NCBI GenBank assembly: GCA_018105865.1
Contig: CM030862.1
Location: forward strand, 12,175,574-12,239,573
Reading direction: 5' to 3'
Length of the DNA stretch: 64,000 nt
Origin: Metaphire vulgaris
Taxonomy: Eukaryota; Annelida; Clitellata; Crassiclitellata; Megascolecidae
The notes below the pieces were generated by a model. The model did no database searches. It was not told the origin of the DNA and saw nothing but the letters and a program-made list of their open reading frames with translations. Shown in pieces: positions 1 to 11,617 of the stretch. The translations under genes and the position numbers were made by a program. Position 1 is the stretch's first letter. The number at the start of each line of letters is the position of its first letter.

Positions 1-240
1 AATGATTATTCATTTAGAATGAGAAATGCCAAATCAAGACACATTTGCAATCTATAACTACTTTGCCACAAGTATTTCTCTCAAATAATAATACATCGTT
101 TTAACCAACTAGAATAATTCTTAAAATAAGTTCTGACAACGCCACAGAAACCAACTACAAATACAGTAACTGTGAAATCAGGGACTATGAAAATGCAGGA
201 TGGAATGATGTGGAAAGAAGTTAATTAAATTCAAGCTAAA

Positions 241-3200
241 TTATAACAGCTTAGGAAAGTTGTTCATGTTAAAGTCAAGAATTAAGTCAAGTCCAGGTAC
301 ACCAGCTGACGGGATCACTGGTCTGTCTATCCGATCCTTGTTCTGACGGTTGTAATCTAGATGTCCATTCAGTGGATTGCTGCCGTCCCTTTCCACTTCA
401 CCCACCAGGTCCAACGTTCTATCCAAAACATTTGACTGCGCACGGGAACCATAAAGCACACCGTTCCGGCTGTCCGGAGCGTAATTACCGCTGCCGATAC
501 GCGCGGCATCGCTTCGTTGTGACGAGTTCCTCGAACTCGAAGCGTTTGGAAATTTCTGGAAGAAAACTGCGACGTTGACCCCGTTTGCCGCTCCTTCAGA
601 CTCGTCGTCAGTCGAAATCTCCAACGTTCCGGTACTTTCGCGTCCCTTGGATCTACCAGACGGCGATTTCGCCGGCAGCAGCCCATGCTTCTGGAGATAC
701 TCGCGGCTTGCAAACGACATCTGATTGGAATGACTGTTCCACACACTTATTTCGGAAGCATCATACATCAGCCGGTCATTACGTCGACTGCCAGATGACT
801 GCAGTCTGACAAGAGCGTCGTCGGAGAGATATTTCATAGCGAGTGCGTCGGCGGCGATCGTCATTTCGCTCATGCCACGGCTCGTGGGCGCTCTCGCGAC
901 ATATTCGATCCTCGGCAGATAGGTCTGATCAAGGCCAGACTGGTCCACACTAAGCATAGATAACCATAGAAATCTAAGAGACCGTCACCGCAGTTATTCA
1001 TCGTTACAAATTCAAACATAACAGAATATACGTACTGCATCCATACTAATAAACAAGAAATTATATATTTTTTAAGAATCGTATATTGAAACTTTCTATT
1101 CCAAAAATGAATAATAATAATGCACCACTAATAATATAATCTGCACTAATCAAGCCTAAATTCATATTTCAGATCAATCACTTATTTAAAAGAATTTTAT
1201 TCACAAAGTAATGTTAATTCCTTCAACAATCATAACAATAATTTATAATAATTTATATCAGCAATAATTTACAATAATTTATATTAGCAATTGTGCTGTA
1301 TAAGCAATATATACACATATATAAAGGGGTAACATAAACCATGAAGATCTTTGGATAAAATTACCCTGCCTGACTGACCCCACCTTTTGGCAATATTAGC
1401 CATTTCAAATTTAGACCAAAAACACCTAAGAATAAGCAGCTACTGCACAAATACTTTTGAAAGTGCTATATAAATCCGTATGATTTTACATACTACTTAT
1501 TCACACCAAAGCAAAACAATGTAAAATCAAGGCCAGTACCTGTAGGTTGACAGCATAGACATCAGTGTTTGCCCATTCATCAATAACTCATTGTCGTGAT
1601 CGTACTCGTGGTTATAGTCACACTGGTTGTCAAGCCACTTTTCCACAAATCTGCCAGGGCGACCATCTTCTGCATCCCCAAACGGTTCGGTCTGACCATG
1701 CACATCACTTTCTTCAGCACCTGGTTTCATCATAGCTCCAGACAACCAAGTCTTTTTCCCCTAAAACAATTACTATAGAAATTGCAATGCATATAGGTAC
1801 ATGGAGCCAGCTGCAACACTATACTTGACAAAACTAAATTACTAGAAAAGACAAATATTATAGGACAAACAGTTGGCAAACTCGAGTCCAAAACCACTTG
1901 TACAGTTTCATCCAAGTATGTTTAATATAATATAATAATCAGCACCATCATCTCGTTTAATGTTGCTTCAGTGTGAACTGTTGAAAATTGAGTATAAATT
2001 TTCCACCAATGATGAAAAATTAATTCAAAATAAACGCAGAAAAGCTTAAACCGAGAGGCAGAAAGCATTAGATAGTCAACAGTAAATTCTTGCATAAAGG
2101 TTTTCACTACAATGTGTTTTGAGGCAGAGAAATGTTAGAAAAGAAGCGGTCCAATGAAGGTGTAATTCAGGTCACCTGATCAGCATTATGGCATTGCATT
2201 GGTGAAGAACTTATCAAATCTTGACTGTAGAAATTCTCCATTCTGTAACAGAAAATCATACGACACCTTTTCATCATTCATAAAACTGTAAATGAACAAG
2301 CCTACAGATTACTGGCTACCATAGAACTAAGAAAAGAGCAGCTCTGCAAATCAAGACTGAGAGGTTGTCTAAGCATTCAACATCATGAAATGAATCTTTG
2401 ACGAATTTTTTCTATGTTAGAGCTACAAAATCTTAGAAAAGTTAACCTTCTAATTAATTGCTTCAGTAACTATAAAGACTATTTTATATAGCTGCAGAAA
2501 CCGAATTAAAGAACAAGAAACAAGGTGATCTTTACTGTTCTGCAGAAGACTAAAGAACAAGGAACAAGATGATCCTTACTGTTCTGCAGAAGACTAAAGA
2601 ACAAGGAACAAGATGATTCTTACTGTTCTGCAGAAGACTCGAATTCAGCACTGCATCTGCCACCGTGAATAGGCGAACGGGACACCACCACAGGGACACT
2701 GGAAGGTCTTGGCTCGATTTTTTCCAGATGTCCATCACAATCTTTTGAAAGAGCGGATTTCATTGGCTGGTCATCGGATGACTGAGAACCATCGCATGTG
2801 TTGGCGTTTACTATTGGACAAGACCGTACGTTCATAAGAGGCGTACAAGATCTTTCGCGAGACCCGGACTGCGCGTCAGAGGGTTCCAGCCTAACGACTC
2901 CACCATCAGCAACGATTTGTGAGGAGGACAGATCTTGATGAGGACTGCTGAGGCCATTTCTTTTAGCCTGCCTTGCGCTGTCTTTACAGACCGAGGTAAT
3001 CATCGGTTGATTGTCGTCTTTGCACTTCTGTGCTTGAACTCTCGAATTATTGGACTGATTTCGAGAAACACTCTCCTCCTGCGAATGCCTCGAACTGTCG
3101 GCCACGTCATCCACATCTCCCTGCCAACTACAGGTAGTATTAACACCTATACTGCATCTGGAAGGGGGTTTGGAGTCCACAGATTTCACAGTTTCACAAG

Positions 3201-5515
3201 AACACTGCCTACGGCTATCGGTACGTCCGGTTCCTTCTTCCTGCTTCTCTTTTTCGGCGCGTAGACCTTCAATTTCCCGACGCAGTTCTTCAATCTCTGC
3301 CCTCTGTTCCATGTAAAGCTGATAAATGTCGACATTCATGTTTGGATTTGGCTGAACTGGAGCCGGAGTTCTTTGGAGAGGACTGCACGGAAGACTCAAC
3401 GAATCATAACCTTGGAGCCCGCTGTCGGTCGAGCCCGAGCTGTGAGCCAAAGCCTCGGTATTACTTTCCGTTGTCCTGTGCAATGGATTTCTCAGGATAG
3501 ACTGCGGCTTCTGGGGTGGACGAGAATTCAACTGCGCGGCAGGCGCGGGCGGCCGAAAAACAAACTGCCAGTTGGGATCGACGGGATACTGCTGCGGCGG
3601 ATAAAAATACGGAGCCGAGGCGATCACCTTGTAGGGCGTCTCGGAAGAGAGAACAGCAACGTTCTGATACCGCGCTGGCTGATACGGAGGCTGCTGGTGA
3701 GTATAAGGAGGATATGCATGCGCATACGGACGAGGAGCGGAAATCGTGGCGCGAGGATAGCCGAATGCACCGGGATAACCGTACGCACATGTGCTGTCGT
3801 TCGCCACAACATTTCCATCCACTTTACCCGACTTGGTGCCAGAAATGGGTTTATTTGCCGATGCGTAATAATGCATCCCAAGTTGGTCCAACATAGGACC
3901 TTGCTGCACTGGCAAAGGTGTCTGATGTTTTTGCAGTGGTTCCTGCCGAATAAGCTCATGCAGAGGTCGTTGGTGAGGCTGGTTTTGTCTCGACGAGGTC
4001 CCCCCCTGACCCGGCAGCGGACCGTAGTACCTAAGCAGCAGTTCCGGCTGTCCCTGCAGTGGCCGAGTCTGTCCCGGCAAAGGTCGGTGCTGCCCAGGCT
4101 GGCCAAATATCGCCGGTGACGCGTTGGGGCCACACGATTTCCTCTGTGGGCCAGCAGGATATGGCCCATCAGCAACAGGTGCATGCCTCGCGGAATTCTG
4201 CGGTGGTACTGATGCTGCATTATCAAGCTCTCCATCCATAAACACAGTCACTTCAGGAACCGATGGTTCAACAGCCACAGCCTTGAAATTAATAAAAAAA
4301 ACACAATATTCATAAGTGCAATTCTACTAAACTGAAAGCAGCGCATTGAATACAACCTACATTGAATATTATTTGAATTTGTATCTGGTATATTAATTCA
4401 TAGGGAAAGCAGGCTTTGGACAGAGATTGCCTAGAGCTCTTTTCCTTCTTCTTCCTTTTAGTATCCTAATTCTTTTACATCAATATTTAATATATCAAAT
4501 TATGACCTAATATTGAAATATGAAATATATTTGCACTTGTCTTTACAACAATTTTTCCGATATGGAATTGTAATATTAACGATCTTTGGTCTTGATTTTG
4601 ATACTAATAAACTGATTGATTGTTTGAGCCCTTAATTGTCTAAATATTACAAATACATCACAAAGCATACAGAAAATACCAAGGGAAAGAAAACAAGAGG
4701 TGCAAAAATATCGAATCAATCACCCAACTACAAGCTTTTCAGGCTTCATTTCTGCATCATTTGATAGACTGCAAAATAAAAACAAGATTCAAAATAAACA
4801 GAGTGTGCATAAAGACAAAATGGCGCACAAACAGCAATTACCAGTACCTTCGTAGCAACAGGGACTGGAATTCGCCGTGGCTCAATCTCTTCAGCGGAAT
4901 CCTTCTCCACCATTCTTCTGAGTTGATTCCTGAATGAAAACCATAAACTGATGCTTTAATATATGCAACTGCACTTAAACTGCTCTAAATATCACAACAG
5001 CAATACAAATAATAGAGAAATAAATAATAATATAAATAATAGATATAAATAATAGATATATAAATAATAATATATTATTAATTATTAATTATTATTAATT
5101 AATTATAAATAGATAAATAGATAAAATGCAAGCAACACAAAAGTTGACAGGTCACACAATCATGACTTGTGAATCAATAAATGTTTGTCAAATTGAACCT
5201 AAAATCCAAAATCTAATCAACGCATGATTGATTTTATGACTGCCACAAGCCACTTTTCGATAAAAGAAAAAATTAAGTTCAATCTCAAGTAATGCGATTC
5301 AACTCTTGGTCTTGAAGCAATTGAAGTAATTATTTTTATTAAGTAATTATTTTTATTTTTATTACTGCATAATCATAATGTCACCAACAACATTTTAAAA
5401 ACCAAAGGGTGAAACCATTACCTGTTTTTGGCAAAAGCTGGAATAGCGCTATTCTGAGCTGACACTCTGCCTGGTTTCGACGACAAACCATTCATTTCAT
5501 GTCCAAATGATGACC
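241..5515 (-). CDS. STIL: STIL centriolar assembly protein, C-terminal two thirds (5' exons not found)
   Basis: STIL/Ana2/SAS-5 family scaffold that binds PLK4 and SAS-6 at the start of centriole duplication. Exons on the minus strand, all phase-compatible: 5515-5422, 4929-4848, 4281-2624, 2224-2176, 1760-1540, 949-241 (stop TAA). The large exon is rich in Pro, Gln and Tyr and ends with a short coiled coil (IYQLYMEQRAEIEELRREIE), matching the PLK4-binding coiled coil of the family. The 49-nt exon 2224-2176 was found by phase; its HQDL resembles YQDLL of human STIL. The last exon holds the STAN motif (ALAMKYLSDDAL, then MSFASREYLQKHGLL) and ends FPKLL, compared with LPKLF in human. About 937 residues are present; human STIL has about 1290. 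The conserved N-terminal ~350 residues and the initiator are missing: no convincing upstream exon lies between 5516 and the divergent transporter gene. Identification is firm; the 5' structure is not. Confidence 0.86.
2509..2640. repeat. 44-bp tandem repeat, about three units, over the 3' end of the large STIL exon
   Basis: The sequence actgttctgcagaagact recurs at 2534, 2578 and 2622, a 44-bp period. On the coding strand each unit carries a donor-like CAGAACA/GTAAG and an acceptor-like TTGTTCTTTAG. The rightmost unit supplies the donor of the large STIL exon (exon ends 2624); the other two lie in the intron. Confidence 0.85.
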
Positions 5516-6273
5516 CTAAAACAACTTTTAGTTTAATTGTGGCTTAAGGCATACATAAACTAATATTATAACCTCATGTCCCAATCATTCACCACCCGAT
5601 CTCATCGTTACACTACACATCGTTACACCCGGGAACCACCCAAAATCTCTTTAAAATTAACTCCATGACTACAAAACATACTATTCTACTAATGGGGCCC
5701 TTCATTTTTTCAAACGTCCGAACCAACAATTATATTCTGGCTGATACTCCATTAATGTATGATTAATTGAATAAGCAGCTACCACGATACTAACTAGAAA
5801 GCGCTATACAAAATCACGCGATTTCTCCGATCTAATTCTTCCACTTTACCCGCTACATTCAGTACTTTATACACAGTTGCAGTGCTAAATAAATTAAGAA
5901 ATGTTAAAGTGATTTAAATAAAGCTAAATAGAAGTCAAATCAACATAAAGTTGACTGGAACAAGTCAAGACAAGTAGGACATACTATCTAAACAGAGCAC
6001 GATAAACCTCACATCGAAAAGGGAAACTTCTGCGCCAAAGCTTCAAAAATAATTTAAAAATAATGTCTTCAATCAACCTCTATTTTATAAAGCGCAATAA
6101 TTTGAATTTAATTGCTAAAAATGCGAAAATTATTTTGAATAAAGTGATCCACATTCGTTGCCACGGGTCGGCTTCCTTGAGTCTCCAAATTATAAACCAC
6201 TAATGACTAAATTAACCGACTTCTATAGCATCAATCTTATCCCGCAATGGTGCCAGAGAGACGTCTTATAGAC

Positions 6274-6627
6274 CAGTGGTTCTCAACCCTCACTGCCTCG
6301 CGGACCACTTTCGAAGGTCAAAAATTTCTCGCGGACCACCTGATAAATTGAGCAATGAGCAGTAATCTGCTCCTAAAAAGTGGTGATGATATTTTGTTCT
6401 TGTTTGCTTGTCAGACTTTTTCACGTTGAAAATGCACAAAATACCAACAAAATGTGCCAATAACATTTTTGTGCTGATGACCTTGTCTTGCTCGTCACAC
6501 TTTTCAGATTTTTCACTTTGAAACTATATATGTTCAATTTGTATTTACGTTTTTTTCAGACCGCCGCGGACCAGTAGACCTCTCGCGGACCACTTGTGGT
6601 CCGCGGACCACGGGTTGAGAACCACTG
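6274..6627. mobile_element. hAT-type non-autonomous element
   Basis: The ends are CAGTGGTTCTCAACC and, inverted, GGTTGAGAACCACTG: 15-bp terminal inverted repeats of a form typical of hAT (Charlie-like) elements. The 354-bp interior has no transposase ORF and contains repeated GCGGACCAC blocks. The direct repeat ATAGAC flanks both sides (6268-6273 and 6628-6633); a full 8-bp duplication is not evident. Confidence 0.8.
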
Positions 6628-6644
6628 ATAGACGTTTACAGATG

Positions 6645-6712
6645 GTAACCGCCCCAGCTATGACCGCCAAACAGCTATGACCGCCCCAGCTATGACCGCC
6701 CCAGCCATCAAT
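6645..6712. repeat. Short tandem repeat, unit near ACCGCCCCAGCTATG
   Basis: Three to four imperfect copies of a 15-bp unit, one of them interrupted by a variant copy (ACCGCCAAACAGCTATG). Confidence 0.75.
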
Positions 6713-6904
6713 TGATTCATCGATTTTCAATATTGTAGAACCTTCGTGAATTTGCACCGACAGCCTCCTATTTTTTCTCTCTCGCAGTGGCAATTGATTG
6801 CGGATGTATATCATGTGAGGATGTGAGAGACCGAAATAAATGATTTTCTAAATTATAGTTTTAATCTTGAAATTTCTAAGTAAATATAACGCCTCTAAAA
6901 CGTT

Positions 6905-6936
6905 ATGTCGGCCACGATGGAGAACTTTGAAACCAG
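6905..6936 (+). CDS. Possible first coding exon of the amino acid transporter
   Basis: An ATG followed by ten codons and two bases, ending at a GT (CAG/GTCCTA). Its phase fits the exon that starts at 7198. The donor is weak and the peptide too short to compare, so this is only a candidate. The alternative initiator is the in-frame ATG at 7205. Confidence 0.25.
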
Positions 6937-7197
6937 GTCCTAATGATTCTTATATAATTATTGTTTTATAAAATTTATAGCTTTGTTTACTTTCACTAGA
7001 GATGTAGGCTATTAATAGACGTCAATGGGTAGGTTCCTATTGTTCCAATTATCAGGTTCTATAGCTCAACGCATAATGATAAATTTCCATCTATTTTGTA
7101 TGAAATCTGCAGGATAAGCCTTAAGCTTGTCTAATCTAATACTTGCTTGGTTCTTTTATGAACAAAGTAACAGTTCTCTAATTTGTTTGTCTTTTAG

Positions 7198-7420
7198 GAG
7201 GAGGATGCATTGGTATACATACGTGGGGGATTTTTTGAACACTCTTAAGGCATTTATTGGAAGCAATTATCAAGCGTTGCCTTTTGCTTTTGCTAACAGC
7301 GGCATAGCAGTGAGTAGCCATCTGCATAGTGTGCAGTACTTATTCATTCATTTTCACACAGGCTTACTTAGCCTCCTAAACCACTTAAAATCACATTATT
7401 ATTATTATTATTATTATTAT

Positions 7421-7479
<59 letters not shown>

Positions 7480-10400
7480 TTACTATTACTATTATTATTA
7501 TTATTGTATCTAGTACCACTACTGATTCATAGTATCTAGTATCACTACTGATCAATAATATCTAGTACCAGTACTTTTTCATAGTATCTAGTGCCACTAT
7601 CTTTCAATAAACTGAGCATTTTCAGATCTAGGCTTAAAACATATCTTCCAATTAGCATTTCCTCCATAGTCTGTCTTGCTGTTTTCCTCTGACTGATCTC
7701 TGGACTGACTTGGTCTTTTGCGGATGCATTTGAAGTACCAACGATTGATACCATTGAATATTAGAAATGGTGCTATAGAAATGCATAATTATTATTATTA
7801 TAAATCATAGTATTGAATGTTCATAATAAACATTTAAATGGCCAAAAAAGTGTGGAGATAGACAAACATTTCTGCTGATATTTGTGAATCCAACATCTTA
7901 CTTACTGTGAAAAAGCTTTCACAATGGACTTGCCCATTGTGTATGTGTTTCAGCTTGGTATTGTTGGTGTCTTTCTCGTCGCGACTCTTACCGACCACTG
8001 CTGTCAGATTCTTGTCCGTACCAAGACTTCCATAATCGACGAGACGTGCAGGAAGAAGCTGTCGGGCGGCAAGATCTCGGAGAGCGAGGTCGAGCCTTTG
8101 AGGGAGCGCCTTCAGCTCGCCATCGGTTACGGCGACATCGGACGACACGTTTTCGGCCCGTGGTGCTACCAGCTTATCCAGGCCGCCGTCTGCTTCACGC
8201 AGTTCATCACGTGTCTCGTTTACTTCGTCTTCATCGCGAACACAGTTCAGATGATATTTCCACTCAAGCTCACAGAATTTTGTAACCATACGAACCACTC
8301 GTCAATAGGTAATGAGAACCCCGTGAATGCGCTTATTGCAGGACCTTCTGCCATCGGGATTCCAATGTTGAACATCCCAAATTTGGATAGGGATTTGCCT
8401 TTCAACAGCTTGACCACCGAACGGATAGGAAATTCGACGGACTGCAAAGATGACAAAGTCTCGACGGCCCCCGATCTTCGTATCATCGTTTTGTTTCCGC
8501 TGCCGTTCTTTATCTTCACGTCGCTGATAAGAAACGTCCGCTATCTTGCTCCTCTGTCTTCGATTGCGACGTTCGCATTGGCCGTTGGAGCATTCTCTGT
8601 CCTTGGATTTCTAATAGACGGTATGTATACGGTGCGTACATTGTATGTATGCATGAAAGTCGTCTTGAGATTTAGTGGTCTTAGTGATCTTGAGATAGCA
8701 GCAATATTGCTAGGCCATGTTATTGCAAATGGAATTGGTTATCATATGATAATAACGACAATGGCAATGATAATAACGACAATGGCAATGATAATGACGA
8801 CAATGATGACTATCGCATTAGAAGAAGCAATGTTAGCAACTAGACCATAAGGACATGGATGGTACATTATTACTGTGTGGTTTTAGCACATTCAGTCCAA
8901 ATATTACCATTTTCTTAGCGATTTAGGATATGGCCAAGAATGTTACTTTTAAAGTGATCACCATCATGAAGTTTTTATGGAGAGATCTTTTGTATTTATG
9001 ACCTGAATGCTTATATAATTACTGTGTTGTATATGTATATGTATGTTACATATGTATATGTATATTACATTGTATGTACGTTGTATGTATATTACATATT
9101 GTATATGTGTAGCAAAAAGAATTCCCTGAATGTGACATCGCGTGAATGTTTCTTTGTAGGCTTTAAAGTTGTTGCCTTTAGTTGGTACAAAATATGGACA
9201 CTGCCGCTGTTTCTCTGTCAGCTGATTTCGGCATATGAAGGCATTGGCTGTGTAAGTGATATAGAACTTTTACAGTCAAACCTTATTATATAAACATCGG
9301 CTGTGATTACCACTTGCTTATAAAGACATGTCGGTGATGATCTGGAAGTTTTCTGCTTCGTAATGCATGAATGTAATAATGACTGTTTTCTTGGTCCTGT
9401 GACTGTTCTTATAGCAAGGTTCTACTGTATTTCCATATATTTGAAACAGGACTACGTACAAGTTGCATAGTTCCAATTGTCTCCAATGTCAAGAGAGTTA
9501 AGCACTGCATATATCAGCAGTTTTGCTGCTATTTTTAGATTCTGCCAATTCAGTCCAGCATGGTTGGATGTCGACATCTTTTTCCAAGGTATCTTCATGC
9601 CAACATCTATCTGATTTTCTTCATTTTATGCACGTTTGGAATTCTGGGATACCTGAGATACGGCGATGCCGTACAGCAGATAATCGTGCTTGAGATCGAA
9701 CAACATACGATCTTGTCGATCATTGTTGACGTCACGCTGATTGTGTCGGTCCTTTTCACATATCCTCTTCAGTGTTATCCGGTGATCGAGATCGTAGAAA
9801 CTTACATCTTTGGTCAGAGTATGTAGCCTGGGTATACAATACTGTATATAGATGTTTACATTTGTAGAATTTGGACTTATTAACCCCTTTGCTGCCTTTG
9901 TAGCTATTGATCTTTATGCTGCTATGACATATGTCCTAAGGCAAGTGGCAGCGAAGGGGTTAAAGTAAATATGTATCTTATATACATCTTTTTTTGTATT
10001 ATTACAGCAACGTGCGAAGAAAGACAAATAATTATTTTAAAAAACAACCAATTAAGTAAAATAAGGAAACAAAAATAAAGAGACAATATATAAAGAAACT
10101 GAGCATTACATAGAAAATCATAGTATCCAAGTTGCCATCAAAAACTGGCTGACCAGTCATTTATTTGCTGACAAATTAATTGATTAGACCAAATTAAATA
10201 ATAAATTAAACTGAGTAATTTTACTTGTGTTTTAGAGATTTTTATCAAGCGATTTCTACATAGATACCAAACGTAAACTTTGAGTTCTATGTTGTTTATT
10301 GTGACTGATAAGTTTTATTATTTTGTAGAATCTCTGAGGAAGTGTGCTTCAATTCAAAAGTCAGAAGAAGAGGTGGATGAGCATGAGCGTCTGGTTCGGG

Positions 10401-11617
10401 CCAACAGTCTCGAACTGTCCCTTTCGGAAGCGACAAATTCCGTTATTTCCCCTACGGTAGGAAACGTTATACGCGTTGCTTTAGTCTAAATTTACTGAAT
10501 GAGATTTTAAAACTTCTACTACTGGTATTTATGAGTCCAGGGTTATAAATCTTCATCTGAAACTTGAAAACACCTCTATGGTAAGTATGTCGAAGTCTCC
10601 CGCACGTTGATTTTCACCTTAGTCAGTTTTCATTTGACACTTCTTCATTACAGACTTAATAATGTTTTTTAGATAATAGTTTTTTTTGTCTCTCTCTTGG
10701 CTGTTATGCCGTTGAATTGGTCGTTGTTGCAGGTTTCTTCGTGGAAGAGAAACATAGTACGCGTCGTTGTGACAATGGTGATCGCTGGTCTATCTGTGCT
10801 TCTTCGCAACCAGTTTGCTTATTTGGCAGCGTTTTCAGGTTAATTTTAGTAATTATTCTCCATTTAATGTCCGTTAATTGCTATGTACCGTACTTTGCGT
10901 CAGTACAGTTGAGCCCGATTAATCATATGGTCGGGTAATTTTATGCTGAATTAATTAAACGGCATTAGCCTAATCTCTTAACCCTTTAACTGGGGATCCC
11001 GGATATATCCGTCCATTTTACATTGAGTTACAGTTAAATACACGGTTAAGGGGTTAAGCTGTCGTTTTTCACTATCTGTGGGACCCTTTGTTGTCTGTTG
11101 GAAGCCAGTGCTACAGCTACTATGATGATGATGATGATGATCATGATGATGATCATGATGATGATCATGATGATGATCATGATGATGATCATAATGATGA
11201 TCATGATGATTGTGCTTTATCTTTGATAAAATATGTGAATGCACATCTATTTTTCTGGTTGCCCTTGGCAATATGATCGCGATGCTAGAGAAGTCGATTG
11301 ATTTGAAATGAAGGGGCGTTTGAAAAATAATTACTTCTTGGGTGCCATCGCGTCGCATCGGTCCCCCTGTGTGTGGAATTATTTTGAAGGCGATACCCAA
11401 AATATTTTCCCGATGCTGTGTGTACATTACAGGTGCCGTTGGATGTACGCTGCTCGCTCTCATCCTGCCTTGTTCAATGGATGTCCGGCTTCGATACCAC
11501 GAGATGTCAAAAGCGGTGCTAGTTAAAAATATCTGTATAGTTGTATTTGCAGTTGTTGTTAGTGTCTTAGGTATTGTTGTTACAGTGATGAAGGTGGTAG
11601 AAGGAGGGAAAATCTAG
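7198..11617 (+). CDS. Amino acid/auxin permease family transporter (SLC36/38-like)
   Basis: Multipass transporter of the AAAP superfamily (Pfam Aa_trans), expected to move amino acids with protons or sodium across plasma or lysosomal membrane. Exons: 7198-7309, 7954-8620, 9160-9251, 9539-9818, 10329-10456, 10733-10838, 11433-11617; all join in frame, about 523 codons. The start of the permease fold is clear (NTLKAFIGSNYQALPFAF, then SGIALGIVGVFLVA across the first junction). SAYEGIGC/ILPIQSSM spans the exon 3-4 junction and fits the family's helix with a conserved EG. Roughly ten hydrophobic segments are visible. A long loop in exon 2 (about 8260-8460) carries NHT, NHS and NST glycosylation sequons, consistent with an extracellular loop. 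The C-terminal exon ends VMKVVEGGKI. The subfamily and the true N-terminus are uncertain. Confidence 0.85.
7331..7506. repeat. (ATT)n/(AGT)n microsatellite with associated 60-bp dispersed repeat
   Basis: A 60-bp sequence containing TTTTCACACAGGCTTACT precedes ATT and AGT runs. The same 60 bp sits beside TAA/ATT runs at 53393-53440 and 59886-59940, and more weakly near 47480, so it is the 3' part of a dispersed retroelement or a repeat-associated unit. It lies in intron 1 of the transporter. Confidence 0.75.
7600..7800 (+). mobile_element. LINE 3'-end remnant
   Basis: One frame reads FRSRLKTYLP, similar to the FxxxLKTHLF pattern near the end of CR1/L2-type reverse transcriptases. It is followed by AFE, then GGTGCTATAGAAATGCATAATTATTATT. 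That tail also ends other repeats here, including the SINE at 23690-23918. It is broken by stops. Clade not certain. Confidence 0.5.
9271..9429. mobile_element. pogo/Tigger-like MITE
   Basis: Starts TACAGTCAAACCTTATTATA and ends ATAGCAAGGTTCTACTGTA. These imperfect inverted ends match the pogo-type CAGTA...CCTCGTTATA terminus, with TA at both edges. It lies 20 bp inside intron 3 of the transporter. Confidence 0.65.
9880..9963. mobile_element. TTAA-bounded palindrome-ended MITE (variant A)
   Basis: 84 bp, ends TTAACCCCTTTGCTGCC and GGCAGCGAAGGGGTTAA, in a transporter intron. TTAA edges followed by CCC are the signature of piggyBac-type insertion. The interior differs from the main family. Confidence 0.7.
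10978..11057. mobile_element. TTAA-bounded ~80-bp MITE (main family)
   Basis: 80 bp between TTAA sites, ends TTAACCCTTTAACTGGGG and CGGTTAAGGGGTTAA, interior TCCATTTTACATTGAGTTAC. It is nearly identical to the copies at 25518 and 58428 and lies in an intron of the transporter. Confidence 0.8.
11088..11216. repeat. GAT/ATC-rich simple repeat
   Basis: GATGATGATCAT-type units with a roughly 15-bp higher-order period in the transporter's last intron. ORFs through it are low-complexity artefacts. Confidence 0.8.

Larger units (their letters stand above)
5516..6904. other. Non-coding interval between STIL and the divergent transporter gene
   Basis: AT-rich sequence in which I see no conserved exon on either strand. 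It holds a hAT-type element (6274-6627), a short tandem repeat (6645-6712) and a tail resembling other GCGCTATA-type repeat ends near 5795. It should hold the STIL promoter or upstream STIL exons, but none could be supported. Confidence 0.5.

Noticed and set aside
3373..4241. Plus-strand and second-frame ORFs of up to 248 codons opposite the large STIL exon
   Set aside because: Shadows of the GC-richer STIL coding exon; basic, low-complexity and without motifs.
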